From Streptomyces sparsogenes (lineage in GTDB: Bacteria; Actinomycetota; Actinomycetes; Streptomycetales; Streptomycetaceae), in the NCBI RefSeq assembly GCF_001704635.1, contig NZ_MAXF01000118.1, positions 23,081 through 87,080 on the forward strand: 64,000 bases of DNA. The letters are read 5' to 3'. The position numbers were made by a program, and so were the translations under genes. Every line of letters begins with the position of its first letter. Position 1 is the first letter of the stretch. The notes beneath the pieces are model-generated. The model ran no database searches and was not told where the DNA came from. It saw nothing but the letters and a program-made list of their open reading frames with translations. This document shows, piece after piece, positions 42,714 through 51,428 of this stretch.

Positions 42714-43352
42714 GTGTACCGCTGGGAGACCACCCGGGCCGCGCTCGCACAGCGGGTTTTCGCCATCATCCGCAGCGACAGCTATGACCACGCGGCCGCG
42801 GCGGCGGACACCCTGCTCTCGGCCGGCCTCACCACGGTGGAGTTCTCGCTGACCACCCCCTTCGCGCTGGAGGCCGTCACCACCCTGGTCCGCGAGGTCG
42901 GCGACGACGCGGTGATCGGCGCGGGCACGGTGCTCGACGCCGCCTCCGCCCGGATGGCCGTGGACGCGGGCGCCCGCTTCCTGGTCTCGCCGAGCCTGGA
43001 CCCGGAGGTGATCCGCACCGGCCACCGCTACGGCCTGCCGGTCTTCCCCGGCGTCGCCACGCCCACCGAGATGGTGCGCGCGATGGAGCTGGGCGCGGAC
43101 GCCCTGAAGCTGTTCCCGGCCTCCGCCCATAGCCCCCGCTGGGTGAAGGACGTACGGGCCGCGCTGCCGCAGGCCGCCCTGCTGCCCACCGGCGGGGTGA
43201 CCGTGGCCGACGCCCCGGAGTGGATCGCCGCCGGAGCGGTGGCCTGCGGGATGGGCTCGGCGCTGACGGAGGGCGACCGGGACGTGGTGGCCAAGCGCGT
43301 CGCCGAGCTCCTCGCCCGCCTGCGGGACGTCGCGCCGCCCGGGGGTTCCTGA
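42714..43352 (+). CDS. eda: KDPG/KHG aldolase
   Basis: A 212-residue class I aldolase that splits 2-keto-3-deoxy-6-phosphogluconate to pyruvate and glyceraldehyde 3-phosphate. The catalytic Glu in TTVEFSLTTPFA, the Schiff-base Lys in GADALKLFPAS and the phosphate loop LLPTGGVT are intact. The start is GTG 42714, with the purine-rich GAGAGGAAAGG somewhat far upstream. The gene is 128 bases behind the kinase on the same strand, and probably transcribed with it although the gap is longer than in most pairs here. Confidence 0.9.
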   Translation: MYRWETTRAALAQRVFAIIRSDSYDHAAAAADTLLSAGLTTVEFSLTTPFALEAVTTLVREVGDDAVIGAGTVLDAASARMAVDAGARFLVSPSLDPEVIRTGHRYGLPVFPGVATPTEMVRAMELGADALKLFPASAHSPRWVKDVRAALPQAALLPTGGVTVADAPEWIAAGAVACGMGSALTEGDRDVVAKRVAELLARLRDVAPPGGS

Positions 43353-43520
43353 CGGGGCGCCGGCCGCGGCGCTTTCCAGCAGGTGGTCAACGGGTTCCGC
43401 CGAGCGGCGCGTTCTGCCACCCTGAGCGCGCCGTGATCACGCGCACCGCGCGCCCCCGCCGCGTGTGCGCCGTGAGTACCGTTTTGTGCCGCTCGCCGCG
43501 GCCTGTGCGAAGGAGTCGCC

Positions 43521-44345
43521 ATGCGACGTTCCGTCACGCTGTCCGCCCTCGCCGCCGTGCTGGCCGCCACCGCGGCCGGCTCGGCCCTGGCCGCCGCGCC
43601 CGCCGCCTCGCCCGCGGCCGCCGCCCGGCACCAGCGCGGCACGCTGCTCGACCGGGTGCCCGAGCGCGGCGTGCTGCGCGTGTGTACGACGGGCGACTAC
43701 CGCCCCTTCACCTACCGCGACCCCAAGTCCGGCGACTACACCGGCATCGACATCGACATGGCTCGCGACCTGGCCAAGAGCCTGGACGCCAAGCCCGCGT
43801 TCGTGCCCACCACCTGGGCCAAGCTGGTCGACGACCTGGCGGCCGGGCGCTGTGACGTCGGCATGGGCGGGGTGTCGGTGACCTTGCCCCGGGCCCGCAA
43901 GGCGTACTTCAGCGAGCCGTACCTGACCGACGGCAAGACCCCGGTGGTGCGCTGCGAGGACGCGGAGAAATACCAGACGCTGGAGGACATCGACCAGCCG
44001 GGCGTGCGGGTGATCGTCAACCCGGGCGGCACCAACGAGCAGTTCGCCCGCGCCCACATCAAGCGGGCCACCCTCACCGTCCACCCGGACAACACCACGA
44101 TCTTCGACGAGATCATCGCGGGCCGCGCCGATGTGATGATGACCGACGCCAGCGAGACCCGCTACCAGGCAAAGATCCACCCGGAGCTGTGCGCCGTCCA
44201 CCCCGACAAGCCGTTCTCCTTCTCGGAGAAGGCGTACGCCCTGCCGCGCGGCGACCAGGAGTTCAAGGAGTACGTCGACCAGTGGGTGCATCTGGCCACC
44301 CACGACGGGACGTACGCGAAGTACGAGCACGACTGGATGAAGTGA
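43521..44345 (+). CDS. Cyclohexadienyl dehydratase-like secreted protein (PheC type, solute-binding fold)
   Basis: A 274-residue exported protein with the family-3 solute-binding fold. Its sequence strongly recalls Pseudomonas cyclohexadienyl dehydratase (PheC), which turns prephenate into phenylpyruvate and arogenate into phenylalanine outside the cytoplasm. Shared stretches include GVLRVCTTGDYRPF, GIDIDMARDLAKSLD, SEPYLTDGKTPVVRC, VNPGGTNEQFARAH and TDASET, with E212 at the position of the catalytic Glu. A Sec signal peptide ends around SALAAAPAA. ATG 43521 follows GAAGGAG. No ABC permease or ATPase is adjacent, which supports an enzyme rather than a transporter component. Confidence 0.75.
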   Translation: MRRSVTLSALAAVLAATAAGSALAAAPAASPAAAARHQRGTLLDRVPERGVLRVCTTGDYRPFTYRDPKSGDYTGIDIDMARDLAKSLDAKPAFVPTTWAKLVDDLAAGRCDVGMGGVSVTLPRARKAYFSEPYLTDGKTPVVRCEDAEKYQTLEDIDQPGVRVIVNPGGTNEQFARAHIKRATLTVHPDNTTIFDEIIAGRADVMMTDASETRYQAKIHPELCAVHPDKPFSFSEKAYALPRGDQEFKEYVDQWVHLATHDGTYAKYEHDWMK

Positions 44346-44367
44346 GGGGCGGCGGGCGCGGGCGGGC

Positions 44368-45318
44368 TCAGGATCCGGCCTGCCCGTCCCCGGTCCGCCC
44401 ATCCTGAGTCAGGCCGTCCCGGGCCGGCCCGGCCGCCGCGTCGAGGAAGGCGTCGATGAAGTCGCGGACGGCCGGGCGGTGGTCGTCGGGCCGCCAGGCG
44501 AGTGCCAGCCGGCTCGGCGAGAGCCCACCGACCGGAAGGGTGACCACGCCCGGCCGCCGGTAGATCGCGGCGTTGCCCGCGGCCAGCAGCACCACCCCGC
44601 TGCCCTCCTCCACCGCCTCGAACGTCTCGTCCGCGTTGGAGACCACCGAGCCGATACGCACCGGGTGCCCCGCCCGCTCCTCCAGGGCCAGCCAGTAGTC
44701 GCGCAGCGGGCCCGCGCTCTCCGGAAGGGCGAGGAACGGCTCGTCGAGGAGCTCGGAGAAGGCCACCTCGGCGCGCCCGGCCAGCCGGTGCCCGGCGGGC
44801 AGCGCGACCCAGCGCGGCTCGGTCGCCACCACCCGCACGCTCAAGTCCTCCTGTCCGGGGACCGGCAGCCACACCAGGGCCAGGTCCGCCTCGCCACCGC
44901 CCGCGAGGCCCGCCGTGGGGTCCTCCCAGTCGACCTGCCGCACGCGGATCCGCCAGTGCGGGCGCCGCTCGGCGAAGCGCGCCCGGGCCGCCGGCAGCAG
45001 GCCGCGGCCCACGCTGCTGGAGACGCCCACGGTCAGCACGGCCGCCTCCGCGGCCGCCGCCTCGCCGACCGCCCGCCGCGCCTCGTCCCAGACCCGGACC
45101 AGCTCGCGGGCCCTGGGCAGCAGGGCCCGGCCGGGGGCGGTGAGGACGACCGTCCGGCGGTCGCGGTCGAAGAGCCTGACCCGCAGCAGCTCCTCCAGCC
45201 GCCGGATCTGCTTGCTGAGCGCCGGCTGCGAGACGAACATCCGCTCGGCGGCGCGGGTGAAGTTGAGTTCTTCGGCGACGGCGAGGAAGTACCGCAGGTC
45301 GCGCACATGAGCGTCCAC
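44368..45318 (-). CDS. LysR-family transcriptional regulator
   Basis: A 316-residue LysR regulator. The N-terminal helix-turn-helix (LRYFLAVAEELNFTRAAERM, SQPALSKQIRRLEELL) is followed by the substrate-binding domain beginning AVLTVGVSSSVG. The last ~20 residues are a Gly/Asp repeat (DGLTQDGRTGDGQAGS). GTG 45318 is the natural start. It converges on the PheC-like gene with a 22-base gap, so any control of that gene would be in trans. Its own upstream 149 bases are low-complexity GGCGGCCCGG sequence before the glycoside hydrolase end. The target genes are unknown. Confidence 0.88.
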   Translation of the reverse strand: MDAHVRDLRYFLAVAEELNFTRAAERMFVSQPALSKQIRRLEELLRVRLFDRDRRTVVLTAPGRALLPRARELVRVWDEARRAVGEAAAAEAAVLTVGVSSSVGRGLLPAARARFAERRPHWRIRVRQVDWEDPTAGLAGGGEADLALVWLPVPGQEDLSVRVVATEPRWVALPAGHRLAGRAEVAFSELLDEPFLALPESAGPLRDYWLALEERAGHPVRIGSVVSNADETFEAVEEGSGVVLLAAGNAAIYRRPGVVTLPVGGLSPSRLALAWRPDDHRPAVRDFIDAFLDAAAGPARDGLTQDGRTGDGQAGS

Positions 45319-45467
45319 AGCCGATCGTTATCACACCACGGGCCCGGCCTCCCGGGCGGCCGCCGCCCCGGCCACCCGGCCACCCGGGGGCCTGGCGGCC
45401 CGGGGTCCGGCGGCCAACGGCCCGGCGAAGCGTTGCCCGGGCGCCCCGCTGCCCCGGGGGCCGCCGC

Positions 45468-47420
45468 TCAGCGCTCCAGCCGCAGCACCCGCACCCCGTA
45501 CGGCGCGAGCACCACCGTGTCCCCAGGGGAGCCGTCCAGGGTGGTGAGCCGGCCGTCGGCCACCGCCGGCTCGACCGACAGCTCCTCGGCGGCCTGGCTG
45601 ACCAGCCAGACGAAGACCCGCCCGTCCTCGTGGACCAGGCGGTCCACGGCGACCCGGGGGTCCGGGACGGTGACCGGGCGGCGGACCCCGGCGTGCGCGG
45701 CGAGGGCGTCGTACAGGGTGGTGGTCGCCTCGGGGTTGACCCGGGGGGTGACGGCCGCCATGTGCTCGATCGGATAGGTGCAGAAGACCACGCCACCCTC
45801 GCCGGTCTCGCGCAGCAGCAGCGCGGGGCGGCCGCGCCCGTCGACCGCGAGGACCTGGGCGCCGTCGGGCTCGACGGGGAGGAACACCCGGCTGTTCTCG
45901 GTGCCCGCCGCGCGGAAGGTGAGCCTCGCGCCCTCGGGGAGGGTGCCGAAGGCGCGGGTGAGGGTGAAGGTCACCTCGTCGTCCTCGATCGGGTCGACCA
46001 GGCCGTACTCCAGCTGGTGGCGGACGCCGAACAGCTCGTTGAGGTGGGCGTACCAGGGGCCGCGCTGCTCGTCGTGGGCGCCGGGGGAGTACGAGACGTA
46101 GACCGTGGCGCCCTCCCGGGCCCGGCGCTCCAGCTCGTACCAGGTGGGGGAGAGGAGCTGTTTGGTGGAGGGGACCAGCCACAGCCGTACGTCCGCGGGC
46201 AGCGCGCCGTCGCTCTCGCGCACCACCGCCGCCGGGGCGTCGGCGAGCCGGGCGGCCACCCAGGCCTGGCGGCCGGTCTGCTGGACGTAGGAGCGGTCCT
46301 CGGCGCGGGTGAAGGGGTAGAGGGTGTCCAGGTAGGAGGAGACGAGCAGGGCCGTGTCGGCGTCGGCGCGGCGGCAGCGGGGGAAGTCCACCGCGCGCAG
46401 CACCTCGCTGAAGGCGCGCAGTTCGCGCAGTTGCGGCTTGGGGGTGCCCGCGGTGTCGGTGAGGCCGAAGTGCATCTCGAAGGCGTGGTGGTGGTACGGG
46501 CGCTGCTCGCTGAGGTTGTCGTAGTCGGTGTTGTTCCAGGCGATCCAGCCGGTGGCCCCGGCCAGCAGGCTGTTGTGGAGGGTCTGCCGGTAGTAGCGGG
46601 CGGCGCCGGGGCCCGAGGCGAAGTCGGAGCTGACGCCGAACTCCTCCAGCACCACGGGCCGGCCGAAGGTGCCGGTCAGCTCGCACACCCAGGCGGCGGC
46701 GTAGTGCTGCCTGACCGCGTCGTCCTCCATGCGGTAGACGTGCGGTCCGAGGAAGTCGCACAGGTCGGCGGTGTCCCGGAGGCGGAAGCCGTTGTCGTGA
46801 CCGGAGTTCTCCAGGCCCCAGGCGCCGTCGCCGAGCGAGACGGGCTGGGTGCCGCCCCCGGCCCGGACCGCGTCCACGACGATCTGGGCCCAGGCCGCGA
46901 CCGCCTCGCGCTCGGCGGGCCCGGCGCCGGACCGCTCGCCGGGCTGGCGGCCGTAGATCGGCATCTCGTTGGAGACCAGCCAGCCGGCCACCGCGGGGTG
47001 CCCGGCGAAGCGGCGCACCGTCTCGCGGGCGAACCACGCCTGGCGGGACACCAGCCACACATCGCTGTACAGATCGCGGTCGCCGCGCCAGGGCGGGTCC
47101 CAGTTCTCGCCGGACATGTGGCCGACGAGGAAGGTGGGGACGGTGGTCATGCCGAGCGCCCGGTGGCGGTCGAGGAAGTCGGCGAAGCGCGCGCACAGCT
47201 CCTCGTCGAGGCGGTCGGGGGCGGGCATGAAGTCCGGCCAGTAGAAGAACGACCGGGTCATGTTGAGCCCGTGGTCCCGCAGCACGCGCAGCTCGGCCTC
47301 GACCACGTCCGGGTCGTACGAGCGCCACATCAGCGGGCCGCCGGTGCGTGACCAGTAGTTGGCGCCGAGCCAGATGACCGGGTGGTCGTCGACGGTGAGC
47401 CGTGCGGACGTGCGCTGCAT
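45468..47420 (-). CDS. Clan-A (GH5-like) glycoside hydrolase
   Basis: A 650-residue cytoplasmic glycoside hydrolase. The N-terminal TIM barrel has MTRSFFYWPDFMP, the acid/base pair in GWLVSNEMPIYG and the nucleophile in VVLEEFGVSSDF. This is the clan-A arrangement, and I suspect a GH5 beta-mannosidase/exo-glycosidase subgroup. A flavodoxin-like middle domain (VRLWLVPSTKQLL) and a C-terminal beta domain follow. There is no signal peptide, so it acts on imported oligosaccharides. It is divergent from a family-5 ABC uptake operon, its probable supplier. ATG 47420 has GAGGGAGAG upstream. The exact linkage is unknown. Confidence 0.8.
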   Translation of the reverse strand: MQRTSARLTVDDHPVIWLGANYWSRTGGPLMWRSYDPDVVEAELRVLRDHGLNMTRSFFYWPDFMPAPDRLDEELCARFADFLDRHRALGMTTVPTFLVGHMSGENWDPPWRGDRDLYSDVWLVSRQAWFARETVRRFAGHPAVAGWLVSNEMPIYGRQPGERSGAGPAEREAVAAWAQIVVDAVRAGGGTQPVSLGDGAWGLENSGHDNGFRLRDTADLCDFLGPHVYRMEDDAVRQHYAAAWVCELTGTFGRPVVLEEFGVSSDFASGPGAARYYRQTLHNSLLAGATGWIAWNNTDYDNLSEQRPYHHHAFEMHFGLTDTAGTPKPQLRELRAFSEVLRAVDFPRCRRADADTALLVSSYLDTLYPFTRAEDRSYVQQTGRQAWVAARLADAPAAVVRESDGALPADVRLWLVPSTKQLLSPTWYELERRAREGATVYVSYSPGAHDEQRGPWYAHLNELFGVRHQLEYGLVDPIEDDEVTFTLTRAFGTLPEGARLTFRAAGTENSRVFLPVEPDGAQVLAVDGRGRPALLLRETGEGGVVFCTYPIEHMAAVTPRVNPEATTTLYDALAAHAGVRRPVTVPDPRVAVDRLVHEDGRVFVWLVSQAAEELSVEPAVADGRLTTLDGSPGDTVVLAPYGVRVLRLER

Positions 47421-47498
47421 CTGCGAACTCTCCCTCAGGCAGGGGGTGTCAGGGATGCGGCCCGTTGCGGACGGGCGGTGCCGCGCAGCAAGCAGTGA

Positions 47499-47522
47499 AC
47501 GGCTTTACCGGTTTAGTGTCAA
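47499..47522 (-). promoter_or_regulatory. Probable hydrolase promoter with ACCGGT palindrome
   Basis: On the minus strand TTGACA (47522-47517) is followed after 17 bases by TTCACT. The spacer contains TAAACCGGTAAA (47515-47504), centred on ACCGGT, which resembles LacI-family operators. No LacI gene is in the window. The -10 is weak. Confidence 0.4.
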
Positions 47523-47663
47523 CCCTCCGGACAGGGTCCGTACGCATCGCGGAGCGCCGGACGGGATCGGCGAGATCCGGCTCTACAGCAAGGTTCTCCG
47601 CCGGGACCTGGGTGTTCGACGATTCGACTAGTCCGGTTCAGCGAGGGAGCCGCGTCGCTCCTA

Positions 47664-47693
47664 TTGACACCCTCTTCCGGGCCCCCTTAATTT
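47664..47693 (+). promoter_or_regulatory. Promoter of the family-5 transporter operon
   Basis: TTGACA (47664-47669) and TAATTT (47688-47693) are separated by 18 bases and form the best housekeeping-type promoter in this intergenic region. Transcription would start near 47700 and leave a leader of about 150 bases containing the repeats at 47738-47824. The remainder of the 428-bp gap (47421-47848) contains no gene I can support. Confidence 0.6.
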
Positions 47694-47737
47694 CACGGCG
47701 CCGGTGGTGCGCGGACCGCCGCCCGGCGCCCGTCCTT

Positions 47738-47824
47738 CTCATCCCGCACGGCTCACGCCATTCGGCTTATGCCATACGGCTCATCCCGCACGGCTCACGC
47801 CATTCGGCTCATCCCGCACGGCTC
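47738..47824. repeat. Tandem repeats in the transporter leader
   Basis: A 30-base unit beginning CTCATCCCGCACGGCTCACG occurs at 47738-47767 and 47780-47809 (period 42). A partial third copy is at 47808-47824, with a diverged half-unit between the first two. It lies wholly within the predicted leader of the binding-protein mRNA. The spacers are too short and irregular for CRISPR. Confidence 0.75.
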
Positions 47825-47848
47825 GAACCCGCACAGCGAGGGGAACCC

Positions 47849-49528
47849 ATGATCACGAGGACAACGGCCGGTCCGCGCCGCGCGCTCGCCGCCGGGGCCG
47901 CGCTCGCGCTCACCGCCACGCTCGCCGCCTGCGGCGGGGGCAAGAACAACAACGGCGGCGGGGGCGGGGTGCTGACCGTGGCCACGGGCTCCACGGGCAA
48001 CTTCGTCCGGAACTTCAACCCCTTCGCCCCGCAGCCCCTCCAGGCCACCCACGGAATGATCTACGAGCCGCTGTTCCACCTGAACGCGGCGAAGGCCGGC
48101 GAGATCGAGCCCTGGCTGGCCACCAAGTACACCTGGTCGGACGGGGGCAGGAAGCTCCGCGTCACGGTGCGCTCCAACGCCACCTGGAACGACAAGAAGC
48201 CCTTCACGGCCGAGGACGTCGCCTGGACCTTCCAGATGGCGAAGGACGACAAGGCGCTCAACCAGTACGCCCTCCCCATCGCCTCCGCGAGCACCGAGGG
48301 CACGTACACGGCGGTGATCACCTTCACCAAGTCCGCCTACACCAAGGAGTACTTCATCCTCGGCAAGATGAAAATGCTCCCCAAGCACATCTGGTCGAAG
48401 ATCCCCGACAAGGAGCGGGCGACCACCCTCAACACCAACCCGGTGGGCTCCGGCCCGTGGAAGGTGAAGTCAGTCAAGGGCATGACCATGGATCTCGTGG
48501 CCCGCGACGACTATTACTTCAAGGGGCTTCCGCACTTCAAGGTCCTGCGTTACCGGTCCTTCACCGGAAACAGCGGCGTCACCGCCGCGGTGACCTCCGG
48601 GCAGATCGACTGGGGCGGCGGTTTCATCCCCGACATCAAGAAGAACTACCTCGCCAAGGACAAGAATTTCGAACTCGTCAACATTCCCCTGGCGACCACG
48701 TTCTTCGTGCCCAACGCCCAGCGCGGCCCGACGGCCGACGTCAACGTCCGCAAGGCGATCAGCGCCGCCCTCGACCGCGAGTTCATGAACCGGAGCGTGT
48801 ACGACGGCCAGGCGCCCGTCGCCAACCCCATGGCCCTGCTGCTCCCCAACTACGAGTCGGTGCTCGACCCGTCCCTGAAGGACGCCGTGATCGAGACCGG
48901 CCAGGACAAGGTCGACACGTATCTGACCGACTCCGGGTACACCAAATCGGGCGGCATGTGGCAGAAGGACGGCAAGAAGCTGTCCGTGACCGTCGAGCTG
49001 GTCTCCGGCTGGACCGACTACGTCAGCGTCGCCCAGCTGGCCAAGCAGCAGCTCAAGAAGGCCGGCATCGAACTGGTCGTCAAGGCCGAGTCGTACGCCC
49101 AGTGGACCAACAACCGCGCCCGCGGCCAGTTCCAGATGCTGCTGGACAACAGCGGCTACACCCCGGACCCGCGTGCCTATTACGCCCAGCTGCTGGACAG
49201 CTCCATTCCGCCGAAGATCGGCGAATCCACGAACGTCGGCAATTTCGGCCGCTATTCCAACCCGATCGTGGACAAGGCCCTGGACGAGATCGCCGCCGGC
49301 AAGGACCTGGCGAAACAGAAGCGCTGGTATTACCGGATCCAGCGGGAGTTCATCAAGGACATGCCGGCCATCCCGCTCTTCTACGGCCAGAACGAGCAGG
49401 AGTTCAACGGCAACCGCGTCACCGGATATCCCACCGAGGACAACCTCTACGCGGCCCCCTCCATCTGGCTCGACCCCGACGGCGGCTGGGTGGCAGCCCG
49501 TATCAAGCCCGCGAAATCCGGTCAGTAG
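47849..49528 (+). CDS. ABC transporter substrate-binding lipoprotein, family 5
   Basis: A 559-residue extracytoplasmic binding protein of the peptide/oligosaccharide family 5 (SBP_bac_5). The signal ends at the lipobox LAAC, followed by a GGGKNNNGGGGG tether. Typical segments are NPFAPQPLQATHGMIYEPL, WNDKKPFTAEDVAWTF and NPVGSGPWKV. ATG 47849 follows GAGGGGAA. It heads a five-gene transporter operon. Family-5 proteins carry peptides or, in several bacteria, beta-glucan and mannan oligosaccharides. The divergent glycoside hydrolase favours a sugar here. The frame upstream of the start is not coding. Confidence 0.9.
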   Translation: MITRTTAGPRRALAAGAALALTATLAACGGGKNNNGGGGGVLTVATGSTGNFVRNFNPFAPQPLQATHGMIYEPLFHLNAAKAGEIEPWLATKYTWSDGGRKLRVTVRSNATWNDKKPFTAEDVAWTFQMAKDDKALNQYALPIASASTEGTYTAVITFTKSAYTKEYFILGKMKMLPKHIWSKIPDKERATTLNTNPVGSGPWKVKSVKGMTMDLVARDDYYFKGLPHFKVLRYRSFTGNSGVTAAVTSGQIDWGGGFIPDIKKNYLAKDKNFELVNIPLATTFFVPNAQRGPTADVNVRKAISAALDREFMNRSVYDGQAPVANPMALLLPNYESVLDPSLKDAVIETGQDKVDTYLTDSGYTKSGGMWQKDGKKLSVTVELVSGWTDYVSVAQLAKQQLKKAGIELVVKAESYAQWTNNRARGQFQMLLDNSGYTPDPRAYYAQLLDSSIPPKIGESTNVGNFGRYSNPIVDKALDEIAAGKDLAKQKRWYYRIQREFIKDMPAIPLFYGQNEQEFNGNRVTGYPTEDNLYAAPSIWLDPDGGWVAARIKPAKSGQ

Positions 49529-49539
49529 GGCGCGGCAGC

Positions 49540-50523
49540 GTGCGGTACGTACTGCGAAAACTCGGCTTCTACGCCGTCGCCGCCTGGATGGCCGTCACCG
49601 TCAACTTCTTCCTGCCCCGGCTCATCCCCGGCGACCCGGTGCAGCTGATGATGGCCCGGATGTCGCAGTCCGGGCCCGTCGAACCGGGCCAGGAAGAGGC
49701 CCTGGCCGCCATGCTGGGCCTGAGCCACGGCAACCTCCTGACCCAGTACGGCGACTACCTGTCCTCCGTGGTCCACCTGGACTTCGGCCTCTCCGTCACC
49801 TACTTCCCCAGCCCCGTCACCGACGTGCTGCACGACGCCCTGCCCTGGACCCTCGTCCTCGTCGGCGCCGCCACCCTCATCAGCTTCGTGCTCGGCCTGA
49901 CCCTGGGCACCCTCGCCGGCTGGCGGCGCGGCAGCTGGCTGGACTCCCTCGTCCCCTCCACCACCTTCCTGGCCGCCGTCCCCTACTTCTGGCTCGCGCT
50001 GCTGCTCCTCTACCTCTTCGGCCAGGTCTGGGGGGTGCTGCCGCTGGGCGGCGGCTACGACGAGACCCTGGACATCGGGCTGAACGGCGACTTCCTCTCC
50101 TCCGCCCTCGAACACGCGGTGCTGCCCGCCGCCACCATCGTGCTCAGCTCGGTCGGCGGCTGGATGCTCGGCATGCGCAACATGATGGTCTCCACCCTCG
50201 CCGAGGACTACGTCACCGCCGCCGAGGCCAAGGGGCTGCGCCCGCGCACCGTCATGGTCGGCTACGCCGCCCGCAACGCCGTCCTGCCGTCCGTCGCCGG
50301 CTTCGCCATCTCGCTCGGCTTCATCGTCAGCGGCTCGCTCGTGATGGAGATCGTCTTCTCGTACCCCGGCATGGGCTTCACCCTGCTCCAGGCCGTCGAG
50401 AACACCGACTACCCCCTGATGCAGGCGGTCTTCCTCGTGATCACCTTCGCCGTGCTGGCCGCCAACTTCCTGGTGGACCTGGTGTACGGCTTCGTCGACC
50501 CCCGGACCAGGCAGGCCCGATGA
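49540..50523 (+). CDS. ABC transporter permease (DppB/OppB type)
   Basis: A 327-residue permease with six predicted helices. The N-terminal FFLPRLIPGDPVQLMM is the OppB-type hallmark, and the cytoplasmic coupling loop AEDYVTAAEAKGLRPRTVM is the EAA motif. GTG 49540 lies 11 bases after the binding-protein stop. The stop overlaps the next ATG (ATGA). It would pair with the DppC-type permease to form the channel. Confidence 0.92.
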   Translation: MRYVLRKLGFYAVAAWMAVTVNFFLPRLIPGDPVQLMMARMSQSGPVEPGQEEALAAMLGLSHGNLLTQYGDYLSSVVHLDFGLSVTYFPSPVTDVLHDALPWTLVLVGAATLISFVLGLTLGTLAGWRRGSWLDSLVPSTTFLAAVPYFWLALLLLYLFGQVWGVLPLGGGYDETLDIGLNGDFLSSALEHAVLPAATIVLSSVGGWMLGMRNMMVSTLAEDYVTAAEAKGLRPRTVMVGYAARNAVLPSVAGFAISLGFIVSGSLVMEIVFSYPGMGFTLLQAVENTDYPLMQAVFLVITFAVLAANFLVDLVYGFVDPRTRQAR

Positions 50524-51428
50524 CCGCCACCCTCCCCACCGCCACCCCGGCCGCCCCCGAACGCGCCGCCGGCCTCGGCCTGCTGCGCCTGGCGCTGCGC
50601 TCCCGCCGGCTGGCCCTCGGCCTCGGCGTCCTCGCGGTCTTCGCGCTCACCGCGGTGATCGGCCCCTGGCTCGCGGGCGACCCCGACGCGGTCAGCGTCG
50701 ACCTGGGCCAGGCCCCGTCCGGGGCGCACTGGCTCGGCACCACCCAGACCGGCCAGGACGTCTTCGCCCAGCTCGTCGTCTCCGCCCGCGGCACCCTGGT
50801 GATCGGCGCCGCGGCCGCCGTCATCGCCACGGTCGTCTCTGTCGTCATCGGCATCGGCGGCGGCTTCCTCGGCGGCGTCGCCGACGAGACGCTCTCCCTC
50901 ATCAGCAACGTCTTCCTGGTCATCCCGGGGCTGCCGCTGGTCATCGTGGTCGCGGCGTACGTCAAGGGCGACGGGGTCCTCTCCACCGTCCTCGTCATCG
51001 CCCTGACCAGCTGGGCCGCCTCCGCCCGGGTGCTGCGCGCCCAGACCCTCTCGCTGCGCGGCCGCGACTACGTGCTGGCCGCGCGCGTCTACGGAGAGAA
51101 GCGGTGGCGGATCGTGCTCGTGGAGATCCTGCCCAACGAACTGGCCATCATCGTGTCCCAGTTCATCCACGCCGTGATCTTCGCCGTGCTCACCCAGGCC
51201 GGCCTGGCCTTCCTCGGCCTCGCCGACCCCGCCTACCTCACCTGGGGGACGATGCTCTACTTCGCCCAGAACGCGGAGGCCCTGACCGGCGGCGCCTGGT
51301 GGTGGTTCGTCCCGCCGGGGCTGTGCATCGCCCTCCTCGGCGCCGCCCTGTCCCTCGTCAGCTTCGGCCTCGACGAGGTCCTGGACCCCAGGCTGCGCAC
51401 CCGCCGACCCCGGAAGGGAGCGCGATGA
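50520..51428 (+). CDS. ABC transporter permease (DppC/OppC type)
   Basis: A 302-residue permease. The pre-domain HWLGTTQTGQDVFAQL after the first helix is characteristic of OppC-type subunits, and the coupling loop is RGRDYVLAARVYGEKRW. It ends in a basic tail, RTRRPRKGAR. ATG 50520 overlaps the DppB-type stop, and its own stop overlaps the following ATPase start. It is the second half of the oligomer-import channel. Confidence 0.92.
   Translation: MTATLPTATPAAPERAAGLGLLRLALRSRRLALGLGVLAVFALTAVIGPWLAGDPDAVSVDLGQAPSGAHWLGTTQTGQDVFAQLVVSARGTLVIGAAAAVIATVVSVVIGIGGGFLGGVADETLSLISNVFLVIPGLPLVIVVAAYVKGDGVLSTVLVIALTSWAASARVLRAQTLSLRGRDYVLAARVYGEKRWRIVLVEILPNELAIIVSQFIHAVIFAVLTQAGLAFLGLADPAYLTWGTMLYFAQNAEALTGGAWWWFVPPGLCIALLGAALSLVSFGLDEVLDPRLRTRRPRKGAR

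Noticed and set aside
43521..44345. Amino-acid ABC transporter binding protein
   Set aside because: There is no permease or ATPase gene adjacent, and the full-length resemblance is to cyclohexadienyl dehydratase including its catalytic Glu. It remains an alternative if activity is absent.
47738..47824. Possible CRISPR array
   Set aside because: There are only two full repeats, the spacers are ~12 bases and repeat-like, and there are no cas genes.
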